From Bradyrhizobium ottawaense (lineage in GTDB: Bacteria > Pseudomonadota > Alphaproteobacteria > Rhizobiales > Xanthobacteraceae), in assembly GCF_900099825.1 (NCBI RefSeq), contig NZ_LT629693.1:1736001-1800000 (forward strand): 64,000 bases of DNA, in the 5' to 3' direction. A model generated the notes under the pieces. It did not search any database, was not told where the DNA came from, and was given only the letters and a program-made list of their open reading frames with translations. The number at the start of each line of letters is the position of its first letter. The first letter of the stretch is position 1. The position numbers and the translations under genes were made by a program. Shown here one piece after another: positions 17,631-27,125 of the stretch.

Positions 17631-17952
17631 CGCTGCTTCCTCCGGGCGTGACGGCGCCGGGCGACATCGTACTAGTCTAGATCAGCCCGGTCAAAGACTG
17701 GCGTTTTCTCAATCTTGCCGCGACCATCACCAGCAGGTGTATCTTCGGCGGCGTGGCGTAGCGCCTCTGCTTTAGCGCCCAATCCATCATCGGTCTCGTT
17801 CCAATGTCGGCTTTGCGCGGCGGCCATTCGCAGAAAGTCTGTTTTGCCCCATCTGCGACATTCGAGGCCGGCTTGCTAACAGGCCCGAATTTCCTCCCGC
17901 CGGTAGTCGCCAAGAACTCATAAGCTTTCGAACGCCTAACACGGCAAAAATT
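17631..17952. other. intergenic, IS remnant side
   Basis: Nothing coding is supported in these 320 bp. The minus strand at about 17790-17870 contains a stretch of the type CATTCGCAGAAAGTCTG...CATCTGCGACATT that looks like a dispersed intergenic repeat of rhizobial genomes, but there is no second copy in this window to prove it. Confidence 0.3.
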
Positions 17953-19359
17953 TTAGATTCCGAACTTTCTAAAGTTGTAGCCACTAGGCTGCGTGAATTC
18001 GAAAGCTGCAGCAGCGCGCACCACATCGTCCTCGCAATAAGATCGTCCGACGATCTGAAGGCCCACCGGCATGCCGTCCGGCGCGATGCCCGCGCAAACC
18101 GATGCGGCAGGCTGTCCGGTCAGGTTGAACGGATACGTATAGAAAACCCATGAGACCAGGTTTCTATCGTCCAAAGCATCGGGAATATTTTTTCCTACAT
18201 TGAGTGACGTCACTGGAAGAACGGGCGAGATCAGAAGATCGTAGCGCTCGAAGAAGGTACGGATATTCTCGCGTAAAGCGTAGCGGGCAAACACCTTGGT
18301 ATAATAGTCGCGCATGTCTTGCGACAGCGCCGGTTCAAGCACTTCGGCGACCGCCGGGTCCAGAAGGTCACGCTGATTCTCCATGAAGGATCGCAACCGA
18401 ATGCCAACTCCAGCATAGAATTCCGCCGTCCAAAGATCGGCCGGATCGGCTTCAAAGACGCTTTCAACGAGTTCCACGTCGCAACCGAGGTCCTCAAATA
18501 TCCGCGCCGCACGGTCAGTGAGTTTCACCACTTCAGGATCCGGCCGCGCGTACCCCAACGTCGTGCTGTACGCTATTCTCATGTTGGTCACAGATGCGCG
18601 TGCAGCGCCCAATACATCCGGCACAGGCCCGGCGACTCCGAACGGGTCACGGCGGTCCAGACCGGCGATGACCGAAAAAAGCAACGCAGCGTCCTTTACA
18701 GATCTCGCAAGGGGGCCGACGTGAGCGAGCGTCGGTGTTGCGGATGTCGGCCAAACAGGGACACGACCGAATTGTCCTTTTAACCCCACCAATCCCGTGA
18801 ATGCAGCCGGGATACGGACTGACCCGCCCCCATCCGTGCCGAGTGCGAAGGGCGTGATGCCGGCTGCTACCGAAGCTGCCGCCCCTGCACTCGAACCGCC
18901 CGGCGTTTTGGCTAGATTCCATGGATTGCGGGTGATACCTGTGAGCGGACTGTCTCCGACTGGCTTGCACCCGAACTCGCTCGTCGTGGTCTTGCCGATC
19001 AAAATGCCCCCAGCGGCTTTGGCGCGCTCCACTGCGGGCGCGTCGACCGTCGCAACATTGGATTTCATCGTGCGCGAGCCGGAGGCGTAACCAACGCCTT
19101 TGACCGCCATGAGATCCTTGGCGGAAAATGGAATCCCGTGGATGGCGCCGAGCGGCGCACCTTTCATAACGGCATCTTCCGCAATTTTTGCCGCAGCGAG
19201 AGCTTGCTCCGGCATGAGAAGATAAAACGCGTTAAGTGTCGACTGCGTTGCTTCGGCTTTCGTCAACGCACGTCGGGTCAGTTCGACCGGCGATATTTCC
19301 CTGGCCGCAATGCGACGGCGCATCTCCATCGCGCTCATGGTGTCGAATTCAGCCGACAT
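17953..19359 (-). CDS. amidase (amidase signature family)
   Basis: 468 residues. The Ser-cisSer-Lys triad is visible: Lys81 in FSAKD, Ser156 in TPGGSSAG and the nucleophile Ser180 in GTDGGGSVRIPA. The length fits family members such as GatA-like and broad amidases. ATG 19359 is chosen because AAGGAGG lies 8 nt upstream; the longer frame would start with a GTG inside that site. It follows the cyclase gene by 103 bp, with a strong terminator-like hairpin between them. With the Liv-type importer and the cyclase it suggests uptake and hydrolysis of an amide. The substrate is not known. Confidence 0.88.
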   Translation of the reverse strand: MSAEFDTMSAMEMRRRIAAREISPVELTRRALTKAEATQSTLNAFYLLMPEQALAAAKIAEDAVMKGAPLGAIHGIPFSAKDLMAVKGVGYASGSRTMKSNVATVDAPAVERAKAAGGILIGKTTTSEFGCKPVGDSPLTGITRNPWNLAKTPGGSSAGAAASVAAGITPFALGTDGGGSVRIPAAFTGLVGLKGQFGRVPVWPTSATPTLAHVGPLARSVKDAALLFSVIAGLDRRDPFGVAGPVPDVLGAARASVTNMRIAYSTTLGYARPDPEVVKLTDRAARIFEDLGCDVELVESVFEADPADLWTAEFYAGVGIRLRSFMENQRDLLDPAVAEVLEPALSQDMRDYYTKVFARYALRENIRTFFERYDLLISPVLPVTSLNVGKNIPDALDDRNLVSWVFYTYPFNLTGQPAASVCAGIAPDGMPVGLQIVGRSYCEDDVVRAAAAFEFTQPSGYNFRKFGI

Positions 19360-19388
19360 TAGATGCACCTCCTTGGCCGGAAAAAGAA

Positions 19389-19421
19389 TTCCGGACAGCC
19401 TTCGTGCAAGGCTGTCCGGAA
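19389..19421 (-). terminator. intrinsic terminator or attenuator before amidase
   Basis: A perfect 14-bp stem (arms 19389-19402 and 19408-19421) with a 5-nt loop. On the minus strand the stem is followed by TTCTTTTT. This is a textbook Rho-independent terminator for transcripts coming from the cyclase gene. The amidase ribosome binding site starts about 12 nt after the T-run, so the hairpin may set the amidase level by partial read-through. Confidence 0.85.
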
Positions 19422-19462
19422 GAGCCTTTTGAGTGACTGGGTGCGCCTTCGGCGTGCGGGCG

Positions 19463-20161
19463 TTAGTTTAAAAGGGCGAAAGCCCGAACAGGTGAACCGG
19501 AACCGCCCTTGAACTTGAGCGGCACACCGAAGAATTGGAATTCACCTTTACCGAGCAGTTCCTCGAGATTGACCAGCCATTCCCAGTGACTGATGCCGAG
19601 ATCACGACACAGCCGATGCTGCGCAAAGATGTTGTCGGTGGGCTTATCGGTCGACGGTCCCTCCACGCCGTGCATCTTCGATCCGCGATCGTAGAGCCAC
19701 TTGGTAGCCTCGACCGTCAGCAACGGATTTTTCCAGACCGAATCCAGTCCCGGATAGTTGCGCTTGTGAAAGCCGGTGCACAACAGAACGATGTGGCCGT
19801 CGACCTTCACGCCGGCCTTCTTCTCTGCGGCTTCCATATCCGCGACGGTGATGTCGCCGAGATCGGGAATGTGCTGCAAGTCAAAGCAAAGCGCCTTGCC
19901 CATGAAGGTCTCAAGCGGCATTTCATCGACCGGGGCTCCCTTCGGATTCACATGGCGATAAGCGTCGACATGTGTTCCGACGTGGTCGAGCATGGCGATG
20001 AAATTGGTTTGAAATGTCATGGGGTCGCCGGGTACGCCAAGGCTTTGCGCCTTGGTGCTTTCATGGCTCATGTGCAGCGCGACCACGGGCCGCTGGAAGA
20101 GCTTGTGAGCCGGCATGTTATCTTCGATAGTTAGGCTGAGATCGATCACGCGTTGAGCCAT
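19463..20161 (-). CDS. cyclase-family metal hydrolase (kynurenine formamidase fold)
   Basis: 232 residues of the PF04199 cyclase family. The metal-binding signature HVGTHVDAYRH (HxGTHxDxxxH) is intact. Family members hydrolyse N-formylkynurenine, isatin or similar amides. The gene starts 2 nt after the LivF-like stop, so it belongs to the importer operon. Probably cytoplasmic, acting on the imported compound or a product of the amidase. The exact substrate is unknown. Confidence 0.85.
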   Translation of the reverse strand: MAQRVIDLSLTIEDNMPAHKLFQRPVVALHMSHESTKAQSLGVPGDPMTFQTNFIAMLDHVGTHVDAYRHVNPKGAPVDEMPLETFMGKALCFDLQHIPDLGDITVADMEAAEKKAGVKVDGHIVLLCTGFHKRNYPGLDSVWKNPLLTVEATKWLYDRGSKMHGVEGPSTDKPTDNIFAQHRLCRDLGISHWEWLVNLEELLGKGEFQFFGVPLKFKGGSGSPVRAFALLN

Positions 20162-20163
20162 GG

Positions 20164-20922
20164 TTACTCCTTGGGCTTCGGGGTTGAACTTGTTGACTTC
20201 TTCTTGCCGAGGAACGATTCCATCACCTCGGGATCGCGAGACAGCACCGAACTCGGTCCTTCACGCGCAATTCGACCGTTGGCGATGACGAAACCGTAAT
20301 CGGCGATTGCCAGCGCGTATGATGCAAGTTGCTCGACGAGGACAATGGTGAGCCCTTCCTTGTTGAGATCGCTGAGCGCCCTTATCAATTGATCGACGAT
20401 CTTCGGCGCGAGTCCTAGCGAGAGTTCGTCAACGATAAGCAACTCCGGTTGAGCCATCAGTCCGCGTGCGATGGCGAGCATCTGCTGCTCGCCCCCCGAC
20501 AGGCTTCCTGCCTGTTGATGCAGGCGCTCTTTCAGGCGCGGAAACAGTTCAAGAGTTTTTTGCAGAGTTGATCGCGACGCCTTATGCTTAAGGCCGCCAT
20601 GCAGGTAGGCGCCAAGGACCAGGTTGTCTTCGACCGTCTGATCCGGAAACAGCAGACGTCCCTCGGGCACCATGACCAATCCGCGCGACACCTTGCGATC
20701 GGCGCTTAGTCCGGTGGTGTCCTGGCCCCGAAAGAAAACCTGTCCGCGTGACGGGTACACAAGACCGGTGGCGCCTCGCACCATCGAGGACTTGCCGGCG
20801 CCATTGTTGCCGATGACGGCGACGAGTTGACCGCGTTTGACGCTCAGCGAGATATCCCGCACGGCAATAGCGGCGCCGTAGCGCAATTCCATCTTCCGGA
20901 TTTCGAGCAGAACTTCACTCAT
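20164..20922 (-). CDS. Liv-type ABC importer ATPase (LivF-like)
   Basis: 252 residues. Walker A is GNNGAGKSS (38-46), the ABC signature is LSGGEQQMLAIARGL and Walker B is LLIVDELSLGL. The order and spacing match LivF of branched-chain amino-acid type importers. It overlaps the upstream fused permease/ATPase gene by 4 nt (ATGA) and is followed after 2 nt by the cyclase. In this importer class two different ATPases power uptake; the partner is the ATPase half of the preceding gene. Confidence 0.9.
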   Translation of the reverse strand: MSEVLLEIRKMELRYGAAIAVRDISLSVKRGQLVAVIGNNGAGKSSMVRGATGLVYPSRGQVFFRGQDTTGLSADRKVSRGLVMVPEGRLLFPDQTVEDNLVLGAYLHGGLKHKASRSTLQKTLELFPRLKERLHQQAGSLSGGEQQMLAIARGLMAQPELLIVDELSLGLAPKIVDQLIRALSDLNKEGLTIVLVEQLASYALAIADYGFVIANGRIAREGPSSVLSRDPEVMESFLGKKKSTSSTPKPKE

Positions 20923-22706
20923 GCGGCGGTCTCGGCCCGTTCCGGCGGCGTTCCGAAATAAGCCTCGATGACGCGGGGATCGTTCTGGATAGCCGCGGGG
21001 GCGTCGCTGGCAATCACCTGGCCGTAGTCCAGCACCGTGACCGTATCCGCCAGAGCCATAATGAGATCGACATGATGCTCGATCAGCAGCACAGAGATGC
21101 CAAGGCCCGCGATCTTGCGAACTATCGCTTCGAGGTCGTCAATTTCCTGCGTCGTCAGCCCGGCCGCGGGCTCATCGAGCAACAGAAGTCGCGGCTTTCC
21201 CGCCAACGCACGCGCAATCTCGAGACGCCGTTGCAGACCGAAGGGCAGGAAACGCGCGGCCTCGTTGGCATACTGGGAAAGACCGACGAAGCCGAGCAGA
21301 CCGATCGCGGCCCGGCGGCATTCGAATTCCTCGCGCTGCATGCGCGGGGTGCGCAGCAGGGCATGAACGAGGCCATAGGACAGGCGCTGGTCATAGCCCA
21401 CCATGACGTTTTCAAGCACGCTCAGCTCACCGAATAGTTCCGTGTTCTGAAACGTGCGCGCGAGCCCAAGCCGCGCGATCTCAAGCGAACGCCGACCTGT
21501 AAGTTCGACGCCGTCGAGTTCGCAACGACCTTCATCGGGCTGATAGAAACCCGAAATCGTGTTGACGAAAGTGGACTTGCCCGCGCCATTCGGCCCGATC
21601 AACGCGTGGATCTCACCGCCTTTCACGCGCAACGAGACATTCGACAGGGCACTCAATCCCCCAAAACGGACGGTAAGAGCATTGGCCACCAACTCGGCAG
21701 TCCACGTTTGCTTATCGTGGCGTAGCGTTGTCTCAACGGGTAGACCTTCCGCAACATCAGGAACCGGGTCAGCGGGCCGCCATCGATCGAATGCCAGCCG
21801 CAAGGTGCCGAGAACGCCGCGCGGCAACACGAACATCACCAGCAGCAGCAGCGCACCATAGGCAAAGTTTTGCCAGAGTTGAAATTGCTGCAGATATTCC
21901 GGCAGGTAAGTCAGAATATACGCGCCGATCACCGGCCCAAAGGTCGATCCGGCTCCGCCGAGGATCACCATCAGCAAAAAACGCACACTGTCGGAGAATG
22001 TGAATATATCCGGCGATATGTAGGAATTCAGAAAGGCGTAAAAGGTACCCGCGATGCCAGCCGTCACGGACGCCACCACGAAAGCCAGCGTTCGCATGGC
22101 GGTAGGATTGATTCCGAGAGCGCGCGACGCTGTCTCGCTTTGTGAGACAGCGAGCATCGTCCGCCCGTAACGCGATATTTTCAGATTGTGGATGAGCAGC
22201 GTGAAAACAAACAGCGTGACGGCCAGCACGGCGTAGAAAGCAAAGCCTGAGAGTTTGATGCCGAAAACATTTGGCCGCGGAATTGAACTGAGACCCGTGG
22301 TGCCTCCGGTCAGGGATTGCCACTCGATGGCGACGTTCTCAACAATAATGCCGAAAGCGATCGTGACGACAGCGAGATAGACGCCTTTGACCCGCACCGT
22401 CGGATAGGCGAGCAGCACGCCGAACGCCCCGGAAAGGATTGCCGCGCCGATGCAGGACGCAACGATGTCAAAGCCGAGCCGCGTGGCGAGGACCGCTCCT
22501 GTATAGGATCCCAGCGCGAACAGGCCCGCCTGCCCCAACGAAACCAGGCCTGTAAGACCCACCAGAACATTCAGACCCACTGCAATCAGGCCGTAGATCA
22601 GAAACAACATGAAAAGCCGCAGCGCATATTCGTTAGCCGCCATCAGCGGGACGGCGGTAAGGATGAGGGCAAAGACGAGAAAGCCGAGAGGAACGAGGTA
22701 TCTCAT
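20919..22706 (-). CDS. fused Liv-type permease and ATPase (LivM-LivG)
   Basis: 595 residues. Residues 1-300 are a LivM-like permease with about eight membrane segments (LIAVGLNVLVGLTGLVSLGQ; GGAGSTFGPVIGAY). Residues of about 345-590 are a LivG-like ATPase with Walker A GPNGAGKST, a variant signature LPFGLQRRLEIARAL and Walker B LLLLDEPAAGL. The fusion is seen in several rhizobial importers. It overlaps both neighbours by 4 nt. The substrate class cannot be set from the permease. Confidence 0.92.
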   Translation of the reverse strand: MRYLVPLGFLVFALILTAVPLMAANEYALRLFMLFLIYGLIAVGLNVLVGLTGLVSLGQAGLFALGSYTGAVLATRLGFDIVASCIGAAILSGAFGVLLAYPTVRVKGVYLAVVTIAFGIIVENVAIEWQSLTGGTTGLSSIPRPNVFGIKLSGFAFYAVLAVTLFVFTLLIHNLKISRYGRTMLAVSQSETASRALGINPTAMRTLAFVVASVTAGIAGTFYAFLNSYISPDIFTFSDSVRFLLMVILGGAGSTFGPVIGAYILTYLPEYLQQFQLWQNFAYGALLLLVMFVLPRGVLGTLRLAFDRWRPADPVPDVAEGLPVETTLRHDKQTWTAELVANALTVRFGGLSALSNVSLRVKGGEIHALIGPNGAGKSTFVNTISGFYQPDEGRCELDGVELTGRRSLEIARLGLARTFQNTELFGELSVLENVMVGYDQRLSYGLVHALLRTPRMQREEFECRRAAIGLLGFVGLSQYANEAARFLPFGLQRRLEIARALAGKPRLLLLDEPAAGLTTQEIDDLEAIVRKIAGLGISVLLIEHHVDLIMALADTVTVLDYGQVIASDAPAAIQNDPRVIEAYFGTPPERAETAA

Positions 22707-23590
22707 ACCTTGAGGACCTCGCGTTTGCCGAACAGACCCTGCGGAAAGACCAACAGCACCAGGATCATGACACCGAAGCCGATGATTTCGCGGGCAGCCG
22801 TCGAGATATAGCCTTCGACAAATTTCTCCATGACCCCGAAGCCCAGCCCGACAATGACGATCCCGGGCGCGCTGGTGATGCCGCCGATGATCGCGACCGC
22901 GAAGCCCTTGAGTCCCAGCAGCGCGCCCATACTCGCGGAGACCTGAATCACGGGCGCCACCAGCACACCGGCAGCCGCGCCGAACAGCGATGCCAGACCG
23001 TAGGAAAAGGCGACAATGCGGTTGACGTTGATGCCCATAAGGGCTGCGGCTCGCTTGTCGTGCGCAACCGCCTGCATGGCGCGGCCGATCAAAGTATGCC
23101 GCTGCATAAGCCTCAAACCGACCATCACAAGGATTGCCACAACAGGAATCGCGAGTTCCTGCGGATAGACGCCGGCGCCGAAGATATGAACGGCACTCTT
23201 CACGCCAGGCGATGACAAGGGTCGTGAAAAGCCGCCAAACTGCAGCGTCGCCAATGCCTCGATCATCACGCCGACGGCGATTGTGGTCAGCATCCAGCCG
23301 ATCGAGGTTGAAGTCGCTGCGAATGGCCGCACGGCAAAGCGCTCAAGCAGCACCCCGAATATTCCACCTGCGATAATCGCCAATAGACAGGCAACCGCCA
23401 GCGGTATTCCTACATCCACGCCAAGCACGGCGAGAACGGCACCAAGCATCAACGTGTCGCCATGCGCAAAATTCACCGCCTTGGCTGCCGACCACATGAT
23501 GTGAAAGCCCAAGCCTACCAGCGCGTAGATGCCTCCGATGGCAAGGCCCGACAGGATGTATTGAATTGCTGCTGTCACGATCTCAGTCAA
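22703..23590 (-). CDS. Liv-type ABC importer permease (LivH-like)
   Basis: 295 residues with about eight membrane segments. Typical LivH text: LSGLAIGGIYALVGLGFHIM, WSAAKAVNFAHGD and the EAA-like loop GLKGFAVAIIGGITSAPG. It overlaps the fused LivM-LivG gene by 4 nt. The preceding binding-protein gene ends 165 bp upstream. That gap has no clear terminator and may hold an mRNA-processing or differential-expression element. Confidence 0.9.
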   Translation of the reverse strand: MTEIVTAAIQYILSGLAIGGIYALVGLGFHIMWSAAKAVNFAHGDTLMLGAVLAVLGVDVGIPLAVACLLAIIAGGIFGVLLERFAVRPFAATSTSIGWMLTTIAVGVMIEALATLQFGGFSRPLSSPGVKSAVHIFGAGVYPQELAIPVVAILVMVGLRLMQRHTLIGRAMQAVAHDKRAAALMGINVNRIVAFSYGLASLFGAAAGVLVAPVIQVSASMGALLGLKGFAVAIIGGITSAPGIVIVGLGFGVMEKFVEGYISTAAREIIGFGVMILVLLVFPQGLFGKREVLKV

Positions 23591-23755
23591 TCACTCGAAA
23601 ATCTCGGATCAGGGTAATGTCAGCGGACGTCCAGGATGCGGAAGACGCGTCCCGAAATTCCCCTTGCGCTTGGTGGCCGCTCCAGGCGCGCGCCTGCCGG
23701 CGCTGCCCATTATTGATGATGGCTGCTTCGCAGCCGCCGACCGGCTCAACTGCTG

Positions 23756-24952
23756 TCAGTTGGTCTTGGCGTAAGAGGTTTGCTCAATCGGAAGCAGCTT
23801 GCTGTCGGTCCAGACCGTCAGCTTGTAATATTTGGGAAGGATCGCGTCCTGGCGTTCTGGATCGGAAGCGTCGAAGGCCGGCTTATAATCGGCAACGAGA
23901 CCTTCGTAATTCACGCTGTAAAGCGCTTCGCGGACTTTCGGCCAATCGTAGGAACCAGCCTTTTCGATCGCCTTCGCGATGATGTAAACAGCGTCATAAG
24001 CATTGGCGACGCCCGATCCCATTTTGATCTCCGACGGATCCTTGACGCCGTACTTTGCCTTGAGCTTGTCCCACAACGCCTGCTTCTTCGGATCCATGGC
24101 ACCCATGAATGTATAGGTCTGGACCACCTGCACGCCGTTGGCGAGCGGTCCTGCCAACTCACCGAGATTTCCGGCGAGACCCCATGCGCTGATGATCGTG
24201 GGCTTCCAGCCTACTTTGTCCATCGATCGCAAGATCTGATTGCCTTCGCGATCCAGCGCCCACACCAACACCAGTTCCGCACCGGCATCACGGGCACGAA
24301 TGATCTGAGGGGTCATGTCCTGATCGCCCCAGTTGAAAGTCTCCGCGGCGACGAGATCCTTGCCGGCCTTGGCCATCGCGTCCTTCACGTCCGGCAACGC
24401 TCCATTGCCCCAGCCCGTGTTCTCATAGAGGAACGCGATCTTTCCGGATTTTGAAGATTTGAGCGCCTGTTCCACGAGGAAGCGAGCGACCCATTTGTCC
24501 TTTGCAGACACGCGGAACATGAAGTTCGGGTTGTGGCCGTTTTCGATGGCCTTGGTGTTGGCAGCCAACACCCCGACATAGGGAATGCCGATTTCGTTCA
24601 CCGGCTCCGCCTGTGCGACCGCGACCGTGGAATGATATCCGCCGAGAATGGCAACGCATTTGTCGGAGAGCGCAATCCGGCGCGTATTGTCCACCCCGCG
24701 CGGAGGAGCGCCGGCATCATCATATTGGACCAAGCGAAGCTGCTTGCCGAGCAAGCCGCCCTTGGCATTGATTTCGTCGATAGCGGTCTCGGCCCCCATC
24801 TTGATCGCCTGGCCGCCAAATGCGGCGGGGCCAGTGATTGCTGCTGAATTGCCGATGCACGGCTCTTGCTGGGCGAAGGCAGTCGTCGAACACAGTCCGA
24901 GCACTGCTGCTCCGGCAACGATTCCGCCGCGGAACATATTCTGCGAAAACAT
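23756..24952 (-). CDS. Liv-type ABC substrate-binding protein
   Basis: 398 residues of the Peripla_BP_6 (LivK/AmiC-like) type. A signal peptide covers about residues 1-27 (LGLCSTTAFAQ). The mature part shows ITGPAAFGGQAIKMGAETAIDE and the sugar-binding-protein-like fold. First gene of the operon running through livH-, livMG- and livF-like genes to the cyclase and amidase. It diverges from a decayed LysR start, and its promoter region carries a perfect T-N11-A palindrome. The intact LysR regulator about 6.6 kb away may still recognise that site. Confidence 0.9.
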   Translation of the reverse strand: MFSQNMFRGGIVAGAAVLGLCSTTAFAQQEPCIGNSAAITGPAAFGGQAIKMGAETAIDEINAKGGLLGKQLRLVQYDDAGAPPRGVDNTRRIALSDKCVAILGGYHSTVAVAQAEPVNEIGIPYVGVLAANTKAIENGHNPNFMFRVSAKDKWVARFLVEQALKSSKSGKIAFLYENTGWGNGALPDVKDAMAKAGKDLVAAETFNWGDQDMTPQIIRARDAGAELVLVWALDREGNQILRSMDKVGWKPTIISAWGLAGNLGELAGPLANGVQVVQTYTFMGAMDPKKQALWDKLKAKYGVKDPSEIKMGSGVANAYDAVYIIAKAIEKAGSYDWPKVREALYSVNYEGLVADYKPAFDASDPERQDAILPKYYKLTVWTDSKLLPIEQTSYAKTN

Positions 24953-25274
24953 ATCGAATTCTCCCGCTTGTTCGATGACCGAAACTTGCCTTTCTGGCTT
25001 GTTTCTGCGGGCGAGCTAACGGCAAAGGAATTCGCAGAACAAAGACCAAATTCCAATGAGCGGTATAGGTAAAACCTATTGGATTTGGTGTGATGGCATT
25101 TAATGCAGACCACACCTATGTATCTATATGATCTTTATGGATTATTTTTTTAACTAGGCAATAGGTTTTCATGAATGCACATTTTGAAAGCACATTGTGA
25201 GTGGCCGCTGCCTGCAAATGTTTGGATCAGGAACGAACGCCGATGGATTTGCGCCAGCTCCAAATACTTCGTGC
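24788..25274. repeat. duplicated binding-protein/LysR intergenic region, left copy
   Basis: This 0.49-kb stretch is collinear with 31145-31631. Both contain the first codons of a Liv-type binding protein (minus strand), the divergent intergenic region and the first codons of a LysR gene (plus strand). They are diverged by point changes and small indels. In this copy the binding protein is intact and the LysR start is broken. Confidence 0.85.
25065..25079. promoter_or_regulatory. LysR-type T-N11-A palindrome (left copy)
   Basis: ATAGGT-AAA-ACCTAT is a perfect 6-bp inverted repeat with a 3-nt spacer and fits the T-N11-A consensus of LysR operators. It lies about 115 bp upstream of the binding-protein start, between divergent genes. 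Conserved with one change at 31419-31433. Confidence 0.6.
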
Positions 25275-25449
25275 CGGATCCTTCAAGAACTTGATGTTGA
25301 TGAAAGCCAGGCAAAGAGAAGCACGTGCTCAACTCTGTTTTCTGAAGCACATCCACGAGCGTCGCGACGTCGGCTTCCCGTTTTCACACGACCTGGACCA
25401 ACTCCGGACGTCCGAACGGCTTGCGCCACGGATCAGCGAATGGCGGTGA
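25243..25449 (+). pseudogene. LysR gene start, truncated
   Basis: The first codons MDLRQL match the start of the intact LysR gene at 31601. One extra C after CAGCTC shifts the frame, and homology ends after CTTCGTGC at 25274. The rest of the open frame to 25449 is unrelated sequence. This is the broken regulator copy at the left end of the Pot-cluster insertion. Confidence 0.75.
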
Positions 25450-25598
25450 CCGCGAACGCTCAGATGAGCGTGCTGCGCGGTCGAACCAATGAGACCAGCA
25501 CCGCGAGCGCACTCTCACGGACGCGCTGCGCGAATTCCATCGAGGTCCGGTCGGCGAGGCGGATCGGCTATGATGCTGATCTCCCGGCTCGTCGGGAC

Positions 25599-27104
25599 TC
25601 ACCCGGCGTCGGACGCCCAACGCGTAAAACCGAGGTCGGTGCCATAGCAGCGCCGGATGATGTCCGCGAAGGCGGGCTCGAACGGCTGGTTCGCGGCTTC
25701 AACGCCACGGGTATACGCTTGGAATTCCGGCATCAGGGCGCGCAACTCGGCCAGGAGCGCCTTTTCATTCACCTTAGTGAGCCGGCCGTCCTGCACCACG
25801 ACCTCGCCGTTGACCATCACCGTCTCGATCGACGACCCGTTCTCGCAATAGACGAGATGGTTCCGAATATCGTTCAACGGCGCGAAGTTTACCGTCTGCA
25901 TGTCGAGGATGAGCAGGTCCGCCTTCTTGCCCACCTCGAGCGAGCCGATCTCCTTCTCGATTAAGGCCGAGCGCGCCCCGCCGAGCGTGCAGGCGTGGAG
26001 CACCTTGGACGCGGTCAGCCAACGCGACCAATCCGGGTTGTTGATCTTATGCGCGAGGCCAGCCGCCTTCATTACATCGAACATGCGGGGCGTATCGTTC
26101 GAGCAGATGCCGTCCGAACCGAGCGCCACGTTGACGCCCGCCTCGAGCAGCCTGCGGACGGGCGCGATCCCCGCCCCGAGCTTCTGATTCGAGATGGTGT
26201 TGTGGACGACCGAGACCCCGGCTGCCCCCATCAGCGCGATATCGTCCTCGCTGACCCAGATCGAATGGGCGATCGTGGTCCAGGGGTTTAGGAGGCCGAG
26301 GTCGTTCATGTAGCGCATCAGCGATTTGCCGTAGAGTGCCGGACCAGTGACGCCTTGGACCTTGGTTTCCACTACATGCGTGTGGAACGGGATCCCCCAC
26401 TCCTTGGCGAGATCGTTGGCCGCCAGCATGAGCTCGGGCGTGCAGCGCTGTGGCGCCGATGGGGCGAGCATGAAGCGCAGGCGGCCTGAGCGGCCGTGAT
26501 AGCGATCATGCGCCTGTTTGACGAAACCCACATAGTCGTCGACGGTGGGCGGCGACAGCTTGTTGACCTCGTCCTGCAGATGTTGCGGCACCGTTTCGCG
26601 GGTGAATGGGATCGTGTCGAGAAAGTTCTTGTCGACCACATGGGCCGAGACGGTGGCCCGGATGCCGATGTCGTCATAGGCTTGGAAGGCCGCGCCCAGG
26701 AGCTCCATCTCGGCCTTCGGGCTCTCGTAGAGGTCATCCGACAGGCAGGTCACGCCCGTCTTCAGCGACTCGATCGCGACCAGCATGCTGCGCAGATAGA
26801 CGAGCCGCTCGGACAGGCGCTTGGCCGCGAGGATCGGGTACGAGTACAGCATCCAAACTTCGAGCGGCATGTTGTCGTAGCGGCCCTTGAACAGCGCCTC
26901 GTTGGAATGGAGATGCGCGTTCATGAGGCCCGGCATGACCAGCTTTCCAGCGCCGTCGATCACCGTCGCATCGGTGGGCGCCTGGACGGCGGCGCCGATC
27001 GCCGTGATCCGGTCGCCCTCGACTAAAACGTCGCCCGTGAACGGCTCAGCGCTATGTTGTCCTCCCATGGCGAGGATAGTGGCACCCTTGATGAACGTGG
27101 TCAT
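25599..27104 (-). CDS. amidohydrolase (SsnA/guanine deaminase-like)
   Basis: 501 residues from ATG 27104, with GGAG 6 nt upstream. It is a metal-dependent amidohydrolase/deaminase with NAHLHS (HxH metal site), FHTHVVE, IAHSIWV and LGSDG, in the usual order, and a split composite domain at the N- and C-termini (VMVNGEVVVQDGRL). Such enzymes deaminate heterocycles such as guanine, chlorotriazines or related compounds. It follows the PotA-like ATPase by about 20 bp, so it is the last gene of the importer operon and probably acts on the imported substrate, which is unknown. Confidence 0.85.
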   Translation of the reverse strand: MTTFIKGATILAMGGQHSAEPFTGDVLVEGDRITAIGAAVQAPTDATVIDGAGKLVMPGLMNAHLHSNEALFKGRYDNMPLEVWMLYSYPILAAKRLSERLVYLRSMLVAIESLKTGVTCLSDDLYESPKAEMELLGAAFQAYDDIGIRATVSAHVVDKNFLDTIPFTRETVPQHLQDEVNKLSPPTVDDYVGFVKQAHDRYHGRSGRLRFMLAPSAPQRCTPELMLAANDLAKEWGIPFHTHVVETKVQGVTGPALYGKSLMRYMNDLGLLNPWTTIAHSIWVSEDDIALMGAAGVSVVHNTISNQKLGAGIAPVRRLLEAGVNVALGSDGICSNDTPRMFDVMKAAGLAHKINNPDWSRWLTASKVLHACTLGGARSALIEKEIGSLEVGKKADLLILDMQTVNFAPLNDIRNHLVYCENGSSIETVMVNGEVVVQDGRLTKVNEKALLAELRALMPEFQAYTRGVEAANQPFEPAFADIIRRCYGTDLGFTRWASDAG

Positions 27105-27125
27105 GCTGATCTCCGGTTTTCGCAT

